DNA from: Actinobacillus lignieresii
GTDB lineage: Bacteria > Pseudomonadota > Gammaproteobacteria > Enterobacterales > Pasteurellaceae
Assembly: GCF_900444945.1 (NCBI RefSeq)
Contig: NZ_UFRM01000001.1
Span: 506,501-570,500 of the forward strand
DNA length: 64,000 nucleotides
Direction: 5' to 3'
The notes below the pieces were generated by a model. That model ran no database searches. It was not told where the DNA came from and saw nothing but the letters and a program-made list of their open reading frames with translations. The number at the start of each line of letters is the position of its first letter. Positions within the stretch are counted from its first letter, which is position 1. The translations under genes were made by a program, and so were the position numbers. Below, piece after piece: positions 1-8,473 of the stretch.

Positions 1-1637
1 ACAGAAAAGTAATGGGTAAATTTTTGCCAAAATTTGACCGCTTGTACCGGTTCTTCTTGAATCTCCTGAACTTCGTTGGATTCGCTTGGCATTGTGATGT
101 CGTCCGCCTGTTCTTCTAAATATTTAATGAAGGCTTGTTCTAATGTGGCGGATTGTTTTTCAAGGCGTAACGCTTCAGGCGAACCAACCGCTAAAACTTT
201 GCCTCGATGCATAAGAGAAATCCGATCGCAATGTGCCGCTTCATTCATAAAATGGGTAGTGACGAAAATAGTGATGTGATCTTCACGTGAAAGTTTAATC
301 AAATAGAACCAAAACATATCGCGCGCGGCAGGATCCACCCCTGATGTAGGTTCGTCTAAAATTAAGACTTCAGGTTTGTGTAAGCAAGCGGCAGCGAGTT
401 GTAATCGTTGGCGAATCCCCAGCGGTAAATCGGCCGGTGTATATTCTGCCGCCTCTAATAAATCAAATTGCGTTAATGCCGCTTGGATTCTGCTTGACCA
501 TTCATCTTTCGGCAGTTGATAAAGTTTAGCGTGTAATGCAAGGTTTTCTTTAACACTCAATTCTTCATACAACGAAAAGGCTTGCGACATATAGCCTACC
601 CGTTTACGAGTATCAATATCGCCGGCATTGATAGGCTGACCTAACAATGTCGCCTCGCCTTCGGTAGGATCTAGTAGGCCGGTTAGCATTTTCATCGTAG
701 TGGATTTACCGCAACCGTTTGAACCGAGGAAGCCAAAGATTTCACCTTTGGCAATTTCAAAACTGACATTATCTACGGAAATAAAATCACCGAATTTTTT
801 GGTTAAATTTTTAGCAATAATAACGGGCGATTCATGCGGTGAATATTGGAATGGCGGAATTTTAATACCGTTTTCCGCTCCTCGTTTTTCCGGTGGCAAT
901 AATTTGATATATGCCTGCTCAAGATTTTGTACTTGCATTTCTGCAATGAGTTGTCGAGTGGGTTTATGAGCAATAATTTTGCCGTTATCCATCGCTAAGA
1001 CGTGCGCAAAATTTTCGGCTTCATCAATATAAGCGGTTGCAACAATTACCGTCATTTCCGGCGATTCGGCACGTAGTTCTTTTACTAACTGCCAAAATTG
1101 GCGGCGAGAAAGCGGATCAACGCCGGTAGTCGGTTCATCTAAAATCAGTAAATCCGGATTGTGTACTAAAGCACAGCATAAGCTAAGCTTTTGTTTCATA
1201 CCGCCAGATAATTTTCCTGCGGGACGATCGGCAAAGGGTAATAAGCCGGTCGCTTTAAGTAAACGTTGAATTTTAGCTCGTCGTTGTAACGGAGAAAGAC
1301 CGAAGAGGCGCGCATGGAAATCGACGTTGTCGTAAATCGACAACGTGAGATAGAGATTTTTGCCTAAACCTTGCGGCATGAAGGCGATTTTGTGAGTAAG
1401 AGCTTCACGTTCGGCTTGGTTCGCAATATTTTGACCAAAGACGGTAATAGACCCATGCTGTAGGATTTTCACACCTGCAATGAGTGATAAGAGAGTGGAT
1501 TTACCCACACCGTCAGGACCGATTAAGCCAACGGTTGTACCTTTTTCCAGTTCAAAAGAAATCTGTTCGAGTGCCGTTTTTTTGCCGTAAAAATGGCTGA
1601 CGTTTTCTAGGCGTAGGGCAATAGTTTTCGATTGCAT
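1..1637 (-). CDS. rbbA: RbbA-like ABC transporter, two ATPase domains (3' part beyond the window)
   Basis: The first 545 codons are visible; the reading frame runs off the left edge. Two ABC ATPase domains lie in tandem: the first has Walker A GPDGVGKST at about residues 40-48, signature LSGGMKQ near 145 and Walker B LLILDEPTTGVD; the second has GSNGCGKST near 308, a degenerate signature LPLGIRQ and LILDEPTSGVDPAARD. This double-ATPase layout, normally followed by an ABC-2 type permease, is that of E. coli RbbA/YhiH, whose homologue binds ribosomes. The start ATG lies 3 nt past the stop of the HlyD-type adaptor gene, so the two form an operon like yhiI-rbbA-yhhJ. The permease half should lie left of the window. 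Whether the pump works is doubtful because the adaptor gene is interrupted. Confidence 0.85.
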   Translation of the reverse strand, partial: MQSKTIALRLENVSHFYGKKTALEQISFELEKGTTVGLIGPDGVGKSTLLSLIAGVKILQHGSITVFGQNIANQAEREALTHKIAFMPQGLGKNLYLTLSIYDNVDFHARLFGLSPLQRRAKIQRLLKATGLLPFADRPAGKLSGGMKQKLSLCCALVHNPDLLILDEPTTGVDPLSRRQFWQLVKELRAESPEMTVIVATAYIDEAENFAHVLAMDNGKIIAHKPTRQLIAEMQVQNLEQAYIKLLPPEKRGAENGIKIPPFQYSPHESPVIIAKNLTKKFGDFISVDNVSFEIAKGEIFGFLGSNGCGKSTTMKMLTGLLDPTEGEATLLGQPINAGDIDTRKRVGYMSQAFSLYEELSVKENLALHAKLYQLPKDEWSSRIQAALTQFDLLEAAEYTPADLPLGIRQRLQLAAACLHKPEVLILDEPTSGVDPAARDMFWFYLIKLSREDHITIFVTTHFMNEAAHCDRISLMHRGKVLAVGSPEALRLEKQSATLEQAFIKYLEEQADDITMPSESNEVQEIQEEPVQAVKFWQKFTHYFS

Positions 1638-1640
1638 AAT

Positions 1641-2702
1641 TTAATTATCGCTTGGCAGTTTAATAGCTAAATCGTCCGACCAACTTGCTTGTGTATCATA
1701 TTTGACATAACCCATTGCAGTCATTCCACCTTTAAGCAGGTTTTTATGTTGTATAGCAATATCCGTTGGAATTTGTAATTTGATTTTAAACATTAACTTA
1801 CTTCGCTCCTCACTGGTTTCTACCGATTTCGGCGTGAACTGTGCTTCCGAAGCTACAAAGACCACTTTCGCGGGAAACACAAAATCAGAGCCGTCAATTT
1901 TGATGCGGGCTTCATCATTTAAGCGGACTAAATTGGATTGATGGGCAGGCAGAAATACATTGAGGTAAACGGTTGAAGTGTCGAGTAAACTGACTACTTT
2001 GCCACCAATGCCAACTACGGAACCCAACGTAGCGATTTTATATTCAATACGACCGTCTAACGGCGCTCTGATTAACATATCATCGTTTTATGAATCGGCC
2101 TGTTCAGCGAATGCTTTCGCTTGATTTACCGTAGCTTCGGCTTGCGAGATGGTTGCTTGCGCTTGGGTTATTGTCGCTTGAGCTTCCGCCTTAGCCGCTT
2201 TAGCCGTTTCTACGGCTGCGAGTGACGCTTTGTAATTAGCTTGACGACGTTCCAATTCGCTGCTTGAAATTAAATTATCACGGTGCAAATTTTTCGCATT
2301 ACTCAATTCTAATTTAGCGATATTGGCTTTTTGCTGTTGGGCTACGATTTCTGCATTTGCACGGCTGGCAGCTTCTGTCGCTCGACGTTTTTGTGCTTGA
2401 GCGTTATTCACAGAGGCTTCGGCTGCCGCAATTTGTGCTTGAGCAGAATTAACTTGGCTTTGCGACTGGCTGGATGAAAGACGTACAAGCGGTTGATTTT
2501 TACTTACATCTTGTCCTTCTTGGATATAAATTTCCTCTACTCGACCGGCATAAAGAGAAGCAATATCAAGACGCTCCACTTCTATACGTCCATTAACGCT
2601 GGCGATGCCTTGCAACCCATTATCGGTAGGCCAATTTTTTTGTAAAAAATAACTTCCGGCTAATGCGGCGGCAATTAAAATGACAATGGCAAATTTTTTC
2701 AT
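1641..2702 (-). pseudogene. yhiI: HlyD/YhiI-type membrane fusion protein, interrupted by an in-frame stop
   Basis: Two open segments in the same frame (2702-2088, 204 codons; 2078-1641, 145 codons) together match a periplasmic adaptor of about 353 residues. The first has an N-terminal membrane anchor (FAIVILIAAALAGSYFL), the first lipoyl half and a long Ala/Gln-rich coiled coil. The second starts at the other lipoyl half (LIRAPLDGRIEYKI) and continues into the beta-barrel. They are separated only by a TAA at 2088-2090 and three codons, with no frame change, so a single base change of a sense codon (perhaps Tyr) explains the break. The adaptor would link the RbbA-type pump to an outer membrane channel. 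Restart at the internal ATG could yield only a C-terminal stub. A sequencing error is the alternative. Confidence 0.8.
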
Positions 2703-2788
2703 AGAATTTCTCTTGCTTAAAAAGTATGTAAAAAATTCTAAAAAAATGACCGCTTATCTGCAATCAATAATAATCAATATAATGTTGC

Positions 2789-2822
2789 TTAAGCTGACAA
2801 AACTGGCTAAATTGTCGCTTAA
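2789..2822. promoter_or_regulatory. Candidate operator of the TetR-family regulator
   Basis: An imperfect dyad in the divergent hlyD/tetR intergenic region. The left arm TTAAGCTGACAA (2789-2800) and the right arm TTGTCGCTTAA (2812-2822) are complementary except for one extra T, separated by 11 bp. TetR-family repressors usually bind such dyads next to their own gene, so this is the best candidate for autoregulation and control of the exporter operon. No binding data; inference from symmetry and position. Confidence 0.4.
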
Positions 2823-2842
2823 ATAACTTTTTAGGAGAAAAT

Positions 2843-3397
2843 ATGAAAAAAGAAGATCCTCGCATTAAGCGTACTCGAATGTTGATTCAGACCGCTTTCC
2901 TAAAATTGTTGGAAACTAAAGCATACGAAGAAATTACGGTACAAGATATCTTAGATGTTGCCGAGGTGAATCGTTCTACGTTCTATAAGCATTATCTCAA
3001 CAAAGAAAAGTTGATTGGGCAAATAATCGGACGGCTTAAAGAAACGATAATTTTACCTTTATTAGAACAACGATTTAGTATTCCGACTAAAGCATTCGCT
3101 CTAGTAGCCGTGCCGATTATTAGCGAACACCGCTCGGTATTTAGGATACTTTGGCAAGTTGATACTCAGCGCATTAGTTTGAAAAAAGACTTTTTTAACT
3201 TAGTAAAAAATAAATATATCAGTGTGTCACGGCACAAATTTGATCGCACAAGTGCAGAACTGGAATTTCAAGGCACATTATTTGCCTATATTTCGGTTGG
3301 AATGTTTGAGCATATCATTCAAGGTACGGAAACGATTGACCCTGACATCGAACATCAAAATATTGAGGATGTGTTATCGTTTTTTAATATGGGATGA
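2843..3397 (+). CDS. TetR/AcrR-family transcriptional regulator
   Basis: 184 residues, a usual length for the family. The N-terminal helix-turn-helix is at about residues 28-52 (ITVQDILDVAEVNRSTFYKHY), with the typical TFYKHY recognition-helix end. The rest is an alpha-helical ligand/dimerisation domain of unknown specificity. The ATG follows a good AGGAGA ribosome binding site. It is divergent from the HlyD-RbbA exporter operon, the classic arrangement of a local repressor of an efflux system. It ends just before a long hairpin shared with the convergent dcd gene. The inducer cannot be predicted. Confidence 0.85.
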   Translation: MKKEDPRIKRTRMLIQTAFLKLLETKAYEEITVQDILDVAEVNRSTFYKHYLNKEKLIGQIIGRLKETIILPLLEQRFSIPTKAFALVAVPIISEHRSVFRILWQVDTQRISLKKDFFNLVKNKYISVSRHKFDRTSAELEFQGTLFAYISVGMFEHIIQGTETIDPDIEHQNIEDVLSFFNMG

Positions 3398-3414
3398 TGC
3401 ACAGAGATCGTTTT

Positions 3415-3447
3415 CGGCATAGTAAGTACAACTGTACTACTATGCCG
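3415..3447. repeat. Long hairpin between convergent tetR and dcd
   Basis: CGGCATAGTA at 3415-3424 pairs with TACTATGCCG at 3438-3447. The pairing continues through GTACA/TGTAC with one bulged A, giving a stem of about 15 bp with a tiny loop. No T-run follows on either strand, so it is not a typical intrinsic terminator, although it lies where a bidirectional one would be expected. It could be a structured 3' end or a remnant of a repeat. Confidence 0.5.
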
Positions 3448-3465
3448 CACGCCGGAGAAAATATG

Positions 3466-4050
3466 CTAATCGTCTTGATTAATTCGGCTGGAAACCGCAC
3501 TTTGCTGGTTTTTATATTTAGCGTCTTTACGGGCATTGTAAGGTTTTGCCGCATGACCGCTTAGAATCTCAAAACTTAACGCACCGATTGCCATATTAGG
3601 ACGTAGAGCAAGCGGTAATTTACCGGCATTGAAAAATTCCAATACGATTTTACCTTGCCAACCCGGATCGATTCGGTGTGCCGTTACGTGTACCATTAAA
3701 CCTAAGCGAGCTAAAGAGGAGCGACCGTCTAACCAGCCGACGACATTATCCGGTAAAGTAACCGATTCTAATGTCGTTGCAAGTGCCAATTCACCCGGAT
3801 GTAAGAAAAAGGCTTCGCCGTCGGCGATAATAATTTCTTCACTCATCACTTTGTGAAGCTGTGCGGTCACTTCTTCACGAGGGCCGCTTAAATCTATATA
3901 AGGTGTGGCGTGTTCACGAAAGACGCGGAAAGAATTACCTAAACGCACATCAACGGTTGCGCCGGTAATTTTTTCATTTGAAGGACGGGGAATTATTTCA
4001 ATAATCCCTTCGTCTAAATAACGTTCGATATCGGTATCACATAAGCGCAT
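3466..4050 (-). CDS. dcd: dCTP deaminase
   Basis: 194 residues, the usual size of the trimeric dCTP deaminase of Gram-negative bacteria, which converts dCTP to dUTP for dTMP synthesis. Family motifs are present: [15 protein letters not shown] at the N-terminus, the substrate-loop motif [11 protein letters not shown], and [19 protein letters not shown] containing the catalytic Glu. The start lies 8 nt after the udk stop, so the two are co-transcribed as a pyrimidine salvage/dTTP supply unit. Nothing unusual was seen. Confidence 0.97.
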   Translation of the reverse strand: MRLCDTDIERYLDEGIIEIIPRPSNEKITGATVDVRLGNSFRVFREHATPYIDLSGPREEVTAQLHKVMSEEIIIADGEAFFLHPGELALATTLESVTLPDNVVGWLDGRSSLARLGLMVHVTAHRIDPGWQGKIVLEFFNAGKLPLALRPNMAIGALSFEILSGHAAKPYNARKDAKYKNQQSAVSSRINQDD

Positions 4051-4058
4051 AGTAAATC

Positions 4059-4712
4059 CTATCGTTTAGATAATAACTGTTTAATTTGAGCTTTTAAAAT
4101 ATTGATCGCAATACGGTTTTTACCGCCTTTCGGGACGATAATATCCGCATACTGTTTTGACGGTTCGATAAATTGTAAAAACATCGGACGCACCGTTTTA
4201 CGATATTGAGCGATAACGGAATCCATCGTTCTGCCGCGTTCTACCATATCGCGCTGTAAACGGCGAATAAAGCAAATATCTAACGGCGCATCTACGAAAA
4301 TAGAAACGTTGATTTCATTACGAATTTCTTCATCGGTAAGTAACAGAATACCTTCGAAAATAATGATTTTTTTAGGTGCGAAATTTTTGGTTGTCGTTTT
4401 ACGGTTATGTTCCGAATAGTCATATTCGGGGATCTCGATCGCTTCTCCTTGTTTTAATTGACGGAGATGTTCAACGAGTAGGTGATGATCTATTGAGTTC
4501 GGATGATCGTAATTCGTTTTCACCCGTTCTTCCATGGTCAAATGGGTTTGATCTTTATAATAAGCATCTTCCGAAATGATACCGATATCGTCCGAGTTAA
4601 GTTCTTCTTTTAATTCTTTATAAATTGTCGAAGCAATAAGACTTTTACCCGATGCGGAGGCACCTGCGATAGCAATCACGATACAAGCTTGGTTTTCAAT
4701 GGTTTCAGACAT
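4059..4712 (-). CDS. udk: Uridine/cytidine kinase
   Basis: 217 residues. Phosphorylates uridine and cytidine to UMP and CMP in pyrimidine salvage. The P-loop GASASGKS is at residues 16-23. [23 protein letters not shown] and the lid region [12 protein letters not shown] match the uridine kinase family. It is the first gene of the udk-dcd unit and is divergent from argO, with about 117 bp between the udk ATG and the likely argO start. Confidence 0.96.
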   Translation of the reverse strand: MSETIENQACIVIAIAGASASGKSLIASTIYKELKEELNSDDIGIISEDAYYKDQTHLTMEERVKTNYDHPNSIDHHLLVEHLRQLKQGEAIEIPEYDYSEHNRKTTTKNFAPKKIIIFEGILLLTDEEIRNEINVSIFVDAPLDICFIRRLQRDMVERGRTMDSVIAQYRKTVRPMFLQFIEPSKQYADIIVPKGGKNRIAINILKAQIKQLLSKR

Positions 4713-4829
4713 AATCGGTTCCTAAATATATTCATGCTCAAAGAAAAGGATAAAATTCGGGAGATTATACCGCATTTTTGTAAAATTTTGCGTATAATCG
4801 ACCGCTTGTGGGGTCAATCGAGAGGAAAA

Positions 4830-5465
4830 ATGGACGTTTTTATTCAAGGTTTTATTGTGTGCTTCGGGTTGATTGTGTCAATCGGTGCGCAAAATGCTTT
4901 TTTACTGAAACAAGGGATCTTAAAACAACACGTATTTTGGGTCGCTTTACTCTGTTTTTTAGGTGATGTATTTTTAATGACGTTAGGTGTACTAGGGTTA
5001 GGTTCCGTCGTAGCGAATTTGCCTATGTTAAGTTTAGCCATCGCTTTACTGGGAGCCTGTTTCTTATTTACCTACGGCAGTCGCTCGTTTATCAGTATTT
5101 TCAAGAGCGTAGAAGCACTGAAAGCAAGTAATGAAAATGCGACGAGTTTGAAAAGGGCATTGATGATTACCTTTGCGATTACTTTTTTAAATCCACACGT
5201 GTACATCGATACGGTAGTGATTTTGGGCGGAATCGGCGGGCATTTGGATTTTGACGGCAAAATGGCGTTTCTTGCCGGCGCATTAAGTTGTTCGTTCTTA
5301 TGGTTTTTTGGTGTCGGTTACGGAGCCGGTTTTCTATCGCCTTATTTTGAAAAGCGCAGAACATGGCAAATTTTAGATTTTCTTACCGGTGTGATTATGT
5401 ATGCGATTGCAATCAGTTTGACGGCATATGCTTTTCAGCTGGCTAAACAAATTTTTGCTTGGTAG
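4830..5465 (+). CDS. argO: LysE/ArgO-family amino acid exporter
   Basis: 211 residues from the ATG at 4830, which follows GAGGAAA. The frame is open further upstream to 4689, but that stretch is not hydrophobic, overlaps udk and is unlikely to be coding. The protein begins MDVFIQGFIVCFGLIVSIGAQNA, where the GAQN motif is typical of ArgO/LysE exporters, and contains about six hydrophobic helices including TFLNPHVYIDTVVILG, another family hallmark. It is predicted to export arginine (or lysine) across the inner membrane. In E. coli argO is controlled by ArgP; no such site was identified here. Confidence 0.9.
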   Translation: MDVFIQGFIVCFGLIVSIGAQNAFLLKQGILKQHVFWVALLCFLGDVFLMTLGVLGLGSVVANLPMLSLAIALLGACFLFTYGSRSFISIFKSVEALKASNENATSLKRALMITFAITFLNPHVYIDTVVILGGIGGHLDFDGKMAFLAGALSCSFLWFFGVGYGAGFLSPYFEKRRTWQILDFLTGVIMYAIAISLTAYAFQLAKQIFAW

Positions 5466-5497
5466 GCGGTTAAATTTTATTGAATTTTTGCAAAAAG

Positions 5498-5530
5498 AAA
5501 CGCTCGGAGTTTTGGCTTCGAGCGTTTTTG
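5498..5530. terminator. Bidirectional terminator between argO and gpmA
   Basis: AAACGCTCG (5498-5506) pairs perfectly with CGAGCGTTT (5519-5527), loop 12 nt. T-runs follow on the plus strand, and the flanking A-run gives T on the minus strand. It serves convergent argO and gpmA. Confidence 0.85.
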
Positions 5531-5548
5531 TTTGAGGAACAAACTAAA

Positions 5549-6232
5549 TTATAAGTAGAATTTTTCTACGAAGTTTAATTTGTCGTCTAATTTTAACACT
5601 AACGGCTGACCGGTAGGGATTTCAAAATCCATAATTTCAGCATCAGAAATACCGATGATGTGTTTTGCTAACGCACGAAGAGAGTTACCGTGTGCAGTTA
5701 CCAGTACGCGTTTGCCGGATAATAACGCCGGTGCGATTTGATCTTCCCAGAACGGTAACACGCGTTCTAACGTGATTTTGAGGTTTTCCGCATTTGGAAT
5801 TACATCTTTCGGTAAGTGAGCGTAACGACGATCGTTATGCGCAGAATTCGGATCCGCCGCATCTAAATCCGGTGGAGAAATGTCATAAGAACGACGCCAA
5901 ATGTGAACTTGTTCGTCACCGTATTGTTCGGCGGTCGCTTTTTTGTCTAAACCTTGTAACGCACCGTAGTGACGCTCGTTTAAACGCCAGTTTTTCACTT
6001 GTGGAATCCATAATTGATTAGATTCTTCTAATACGATATTACAAGTTTTAATTGCACGAGTTAAAACCGAAGTGAATGCGATATCGAATTCATAACCGGC
6101 GGCTTTTAATTTTTGACCTGCCGATTTCGCTTCTTCGATACCACGTTCGGTTAAATTAACATCACGCCAGCCTGTAAATAAGTTTTTAGCATTCCATTCA
6201 CTGAAACCGTGACGAATAAATACTAATTCCAT
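5549..6232 (-). CDS. gpmA: 2,3-bisphosphoglycerate-dependent phosphoglycerate mutase
   Basis: 227 residues, the usual length. Interconverts 3- and 2-phosphoglycerate in glycolysis/gluconeogenesis. The phosphohistidine motif is RHGFSEWN at residues 8-15 (Phe where most homologues have Glu; I recall the same in Haemophilus). [15 protein letters not shown], the [12 protein letters not shown] loop and the second His in [13 protein letters not shown] are present. Monocistronic, with a terminator directly downstream. Confidence 0.97.
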   Translation of the reverse strand: MELVFIRHGFSEWNAKNLFTGWRDVNLTERGIEEAKSAGQKLKAAGYEFDIAFTSVLTRAIKTCNIVLEESNQLWIPQVKNWRLNERHYGALQGLDKKATAEQYGDEQVHIWRRSYDISPPDLDAADPNSAHNDRRYAHLPKDVIPNAENLKITLERVLPFWEDQIAPALLSGKRVLVTAHGNSLRALAKHIIGISDAEIMDFEIPTGQPLVLKLDDKLNFVEKFYL

Positions 6233-6410
6233 AAAGACTCCTATGTATTTAAGTTGATTTGAAAACCGTGTATTTATAGCAAAAATCCACTTACTTTGAA
6301 ATAGTTAGCCGATTTCTTTTTAGAAAAGCGAGAGAAAAGCTGATTTTCCTCAAATATTTGATAGAATAAGCTATTTTGTCGTCTTTAATTGAGTTCCGTA
6401 GGTGGATTTT

Positions 6411-7610
6411 GTGAAAGTCTTTCGTCCGTTTTATGTCATTCCGCTATTGATTTGTTTTAGCGTATTCGTTCAGTCATCTTATGCGACTGAGCTTTCCAGT
6501 ATTCAGCAAAAAATTAAACAACAACAAAGTAAAATTAACGAACAACGTCAAAAACGTAGTGTGCTGCAATCTACGTTGAAAACGCAAGAAATCGAGATGG
6601 GTAAGGTATTGGGTAAACTTAAAGAAACCGAAATGTCTTTAACCGAAACTCGCCAAGCGATTAAGCGTACCGAGCAGGAAATTCAAAGGCTGGAAAAGCA
6701 AGAAAAAGAACAAAAAGAGAAATTGAAAGAGCAGCTGGATTCCGCTTATCGCTCCGGTATTCATCCTTCGGTATTGGAACGCTTGATGTCGGAAAGTGCT
6801 AAAAATGCGGACAGAATGACCGCTTATTATGCGCATATCAATCAAGTAAGAATCGATACGATTAACGATTTAAGACGTACGCAACAGGAATTAAAAGATC
6901 GTCGCGACGAGCTGAAAGGTCAGCAGAAAGGGCAACAGACACAATTAAGCGAACAAAAGAAACAAGAAAAAGATTTAAAGAAAGTACAAAACGAACGTGA
7001 AACCACGTTGCGCTCAATTAATAAAACCTTAGAACAAGACGAAAGCCGTTTAGAATCGTTAAAAAGTAATGAGGCGGCGTTACGTAATCAATTAGCCAAA
7101 GCGACGGCGGAATCCGAACGCCAAGAAGAGCAGGAAATTGCCAAATTGGAGCAGAAAAAAAATAGTGAGGAAAAACGTAAAGCGACCGAGCAAGAAAAGC
7201 AACAAGTTAGAGCCGGTAGAGGTTTAGGTTCGCCGAAGAAACAATTTAGTATGCCAGTGGCGGGGAAAGTGGTAAACAGTTTCGGTTCTCGTCAAATGGG
7301 CGAAGTGACTTGGCACGGTGTCGTTATTGCGGCAAGCGCAGGTGCGCCGGTACGAGCAATTGCCGGCGGGCGTGTAATTTTAGCCGATTGGTTGCAAGGT
7401 TACGGGCAAGTCGTCGTAATCGATCATGGTAACGGCGATATGTCGTTATACGGCTATAATCAATCGGTTTCGGTACGTAAAGGCAGCCGTGTTTCCGCCG
7501 GACAACAAATTGCCAGCGTAGGTAACTCCGGCGGTCAAAATCGTTCGGCGTTATATTTTGAAATCCGTCGTAAAGGCAATCCAAAAAATCCGATGGGTTG
7601 GGTAAAATAA
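6411..7610 (+). CDS. envC: EnvC-like murein hydrolase activator
   Basis: 399 residues from the GTG at 6411, which has AGGTGG at proper spacing. Another in-frame GTG at 6402 overlaps that ribosome site and is less likely. A signal peptide (about residues 1-26, ending SSYA) is followed by a long Gln/Lys/Glu-rich coiled coil (about 30-265) and a C-terminal LytM/peptidase M23 domain (AGKVVNSFGSRQMGEVTWHGVVI to the end). The zinc ligands of active M23 enzymes are not preserved, as in EnvC, which activates the amidases AmiA/AmiB at the septum. First gene of a run with yibQ, tamA and tamB; its stop codon shares a base with the yibQ start. Confidence 0.9.
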   Translation: MKVFRPFYVIPLLICFSVFVQSSYATELSSIQQKIKQQQSKINEQRQKRSVLQSTLKTQEIEMGKVLGKLKETEMSLTETRQAIKRTEQEIQRLEKQEKEQKEKLKEQLDSAYRSGIHPSVLERLMSESAKNADRMTAYYAHINQVRIDTINDLRRTQQELKDRRDELKGQQKGQQTQLSEQKKQEKDLKKVQNERETTLRSINKTLEQDESRLESLKSNEAALRNQLAKATAESERQEEQEIAKLEQKKNSEEKRKATEQEKQQVRAGRGLGSPKKQFSMPVAGKVVNSFGSRQMGEVTWHGVVIAASAGAPVRAIAGGRVILADWLQGYGQVVVIDHGNGDMSLYGYNQSVSVRKGSRVSAGQQIASVGNSGGQNRSALYFEIRRKGNPKNPMGWVK

Positions 7611-8458
7611 TGTGGAATTTATTTCAAAGTAAGCAGTCTATTTTTTCGGTTTTTTGGCAAATTTTGTTGCTGATTTCACCGCTTGCTCAAGCGGGAAAAT
7701 TAGCGATTGTGATAGATGATATCGGCTATCGTGCAAAAGAAGATAATGCGATTTACGCATTGCCTAAAGAAGTGAGTGTGGCAATCATTCCCGTTGCACC
7801 GTATGCGACGGCGAGAGCGCAAAAAGCCTACGAACAAAAACGGGACGTGTTGATCCATTTACCGATGCAACCGAAAAACAGACATCAACCGATTGAATCG
7901 GGGGCGCTAATGGTCGGGGCAAGTAAAGAAAACGTCGCTCGCTTAATTCAAGCCGCTCGTAATCAAGTGCCTTATGCCATCGGTTTGAATAACCATATGG
8001 GAAGCGGTGCGACGGCGGATCGTCAAACGATGGAGCATTTAATGACGGAGTTGTCTAAACAACAACTTTTCTTCCTCGACAGTAAAACCGGTCCGAGCGT
8101 TGCAGCAAAAGTCGCCCGTGAATTAGGGGTAAACGCCTTGGAAAGAAACTTGTTTTTAGATGATAACGATGCGTTGCACGAAGTACAGAATCAGTTTCAT
8201 CTTGCTTTACATTACGCTCGAAAACACGGTAGTGCGATTTTAATCGGTCACCCGCGTAAAAACAGTATCGAGGTCTTAGAAAAAGGTTTGGCAAACTTAC
8301 CCGAAGATATTCAATTAGTCAGTATGGGCAGCTTATGGCGTAATGATACTGTCGTGCCGAAAATACCGTTTATTATGGTATTTGACGATATGCCCGCGCC
8401 GACTTCCGTCGCCCCTTTTAACGTCGTACCGCTATTAAGAGGCGTACCGCAAGATTAA
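7610..8458 (+). CDS. yibQ: Divergent polysaccharide deacetylase family protein (YibQ-like)
   Basis: 282 residues from the ATG at 7610, whose A is the last base of the envC stop codon (TAATG). A signal peptide ending in AQAG is visible. The mature part begins KLAIVIDDIGYRAKEDNAIYALP, typical of the divergent polysaccharide deacetylase (DUF610) family; HLPMQPK, GLNNHMGSGAT and FFLDSKTG follow. Enzymatic activity is unproven for the family. Gene order envC-yibQ is conserved in many gammaproteobacteria, suggesting a role in cell envelope or septal murein. Translation is probably coupled to envC. Confidence 0.87.
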   Translation: MWNLFQSKQSIFSVFWQILLLISPLAQAGKLAIVIDDIGYRAKEDNAIYALPKEVSVAIIPVAPYATARAQKAYEQKRDVLIHLPMQPKNRHQPIESGALMVGASKENVARLIQAARNQVPYAIGLNNHMGSGATADRQTMEHLMTELSKQQLFFLDSKTGPSVAAKVARELGVNALERNLFLDDNDALHEVQNQFHLALHYARKHGSAILIGHPRKNSIEVLEKGLANLPEDIQLVSMGSLWRNDTVVPKIPFIMVFDDMPAPTSVAPFNVVPLLRGVPQD

Positions 8459-8473
8459 GATTAGGACGTTATT

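Noticed and set aside
4689..4829. Upstream extension of argO
   Set aside because: It overlaps udk on the other strand, and family members start at MDVFIQGF, which has its own ribosome site.
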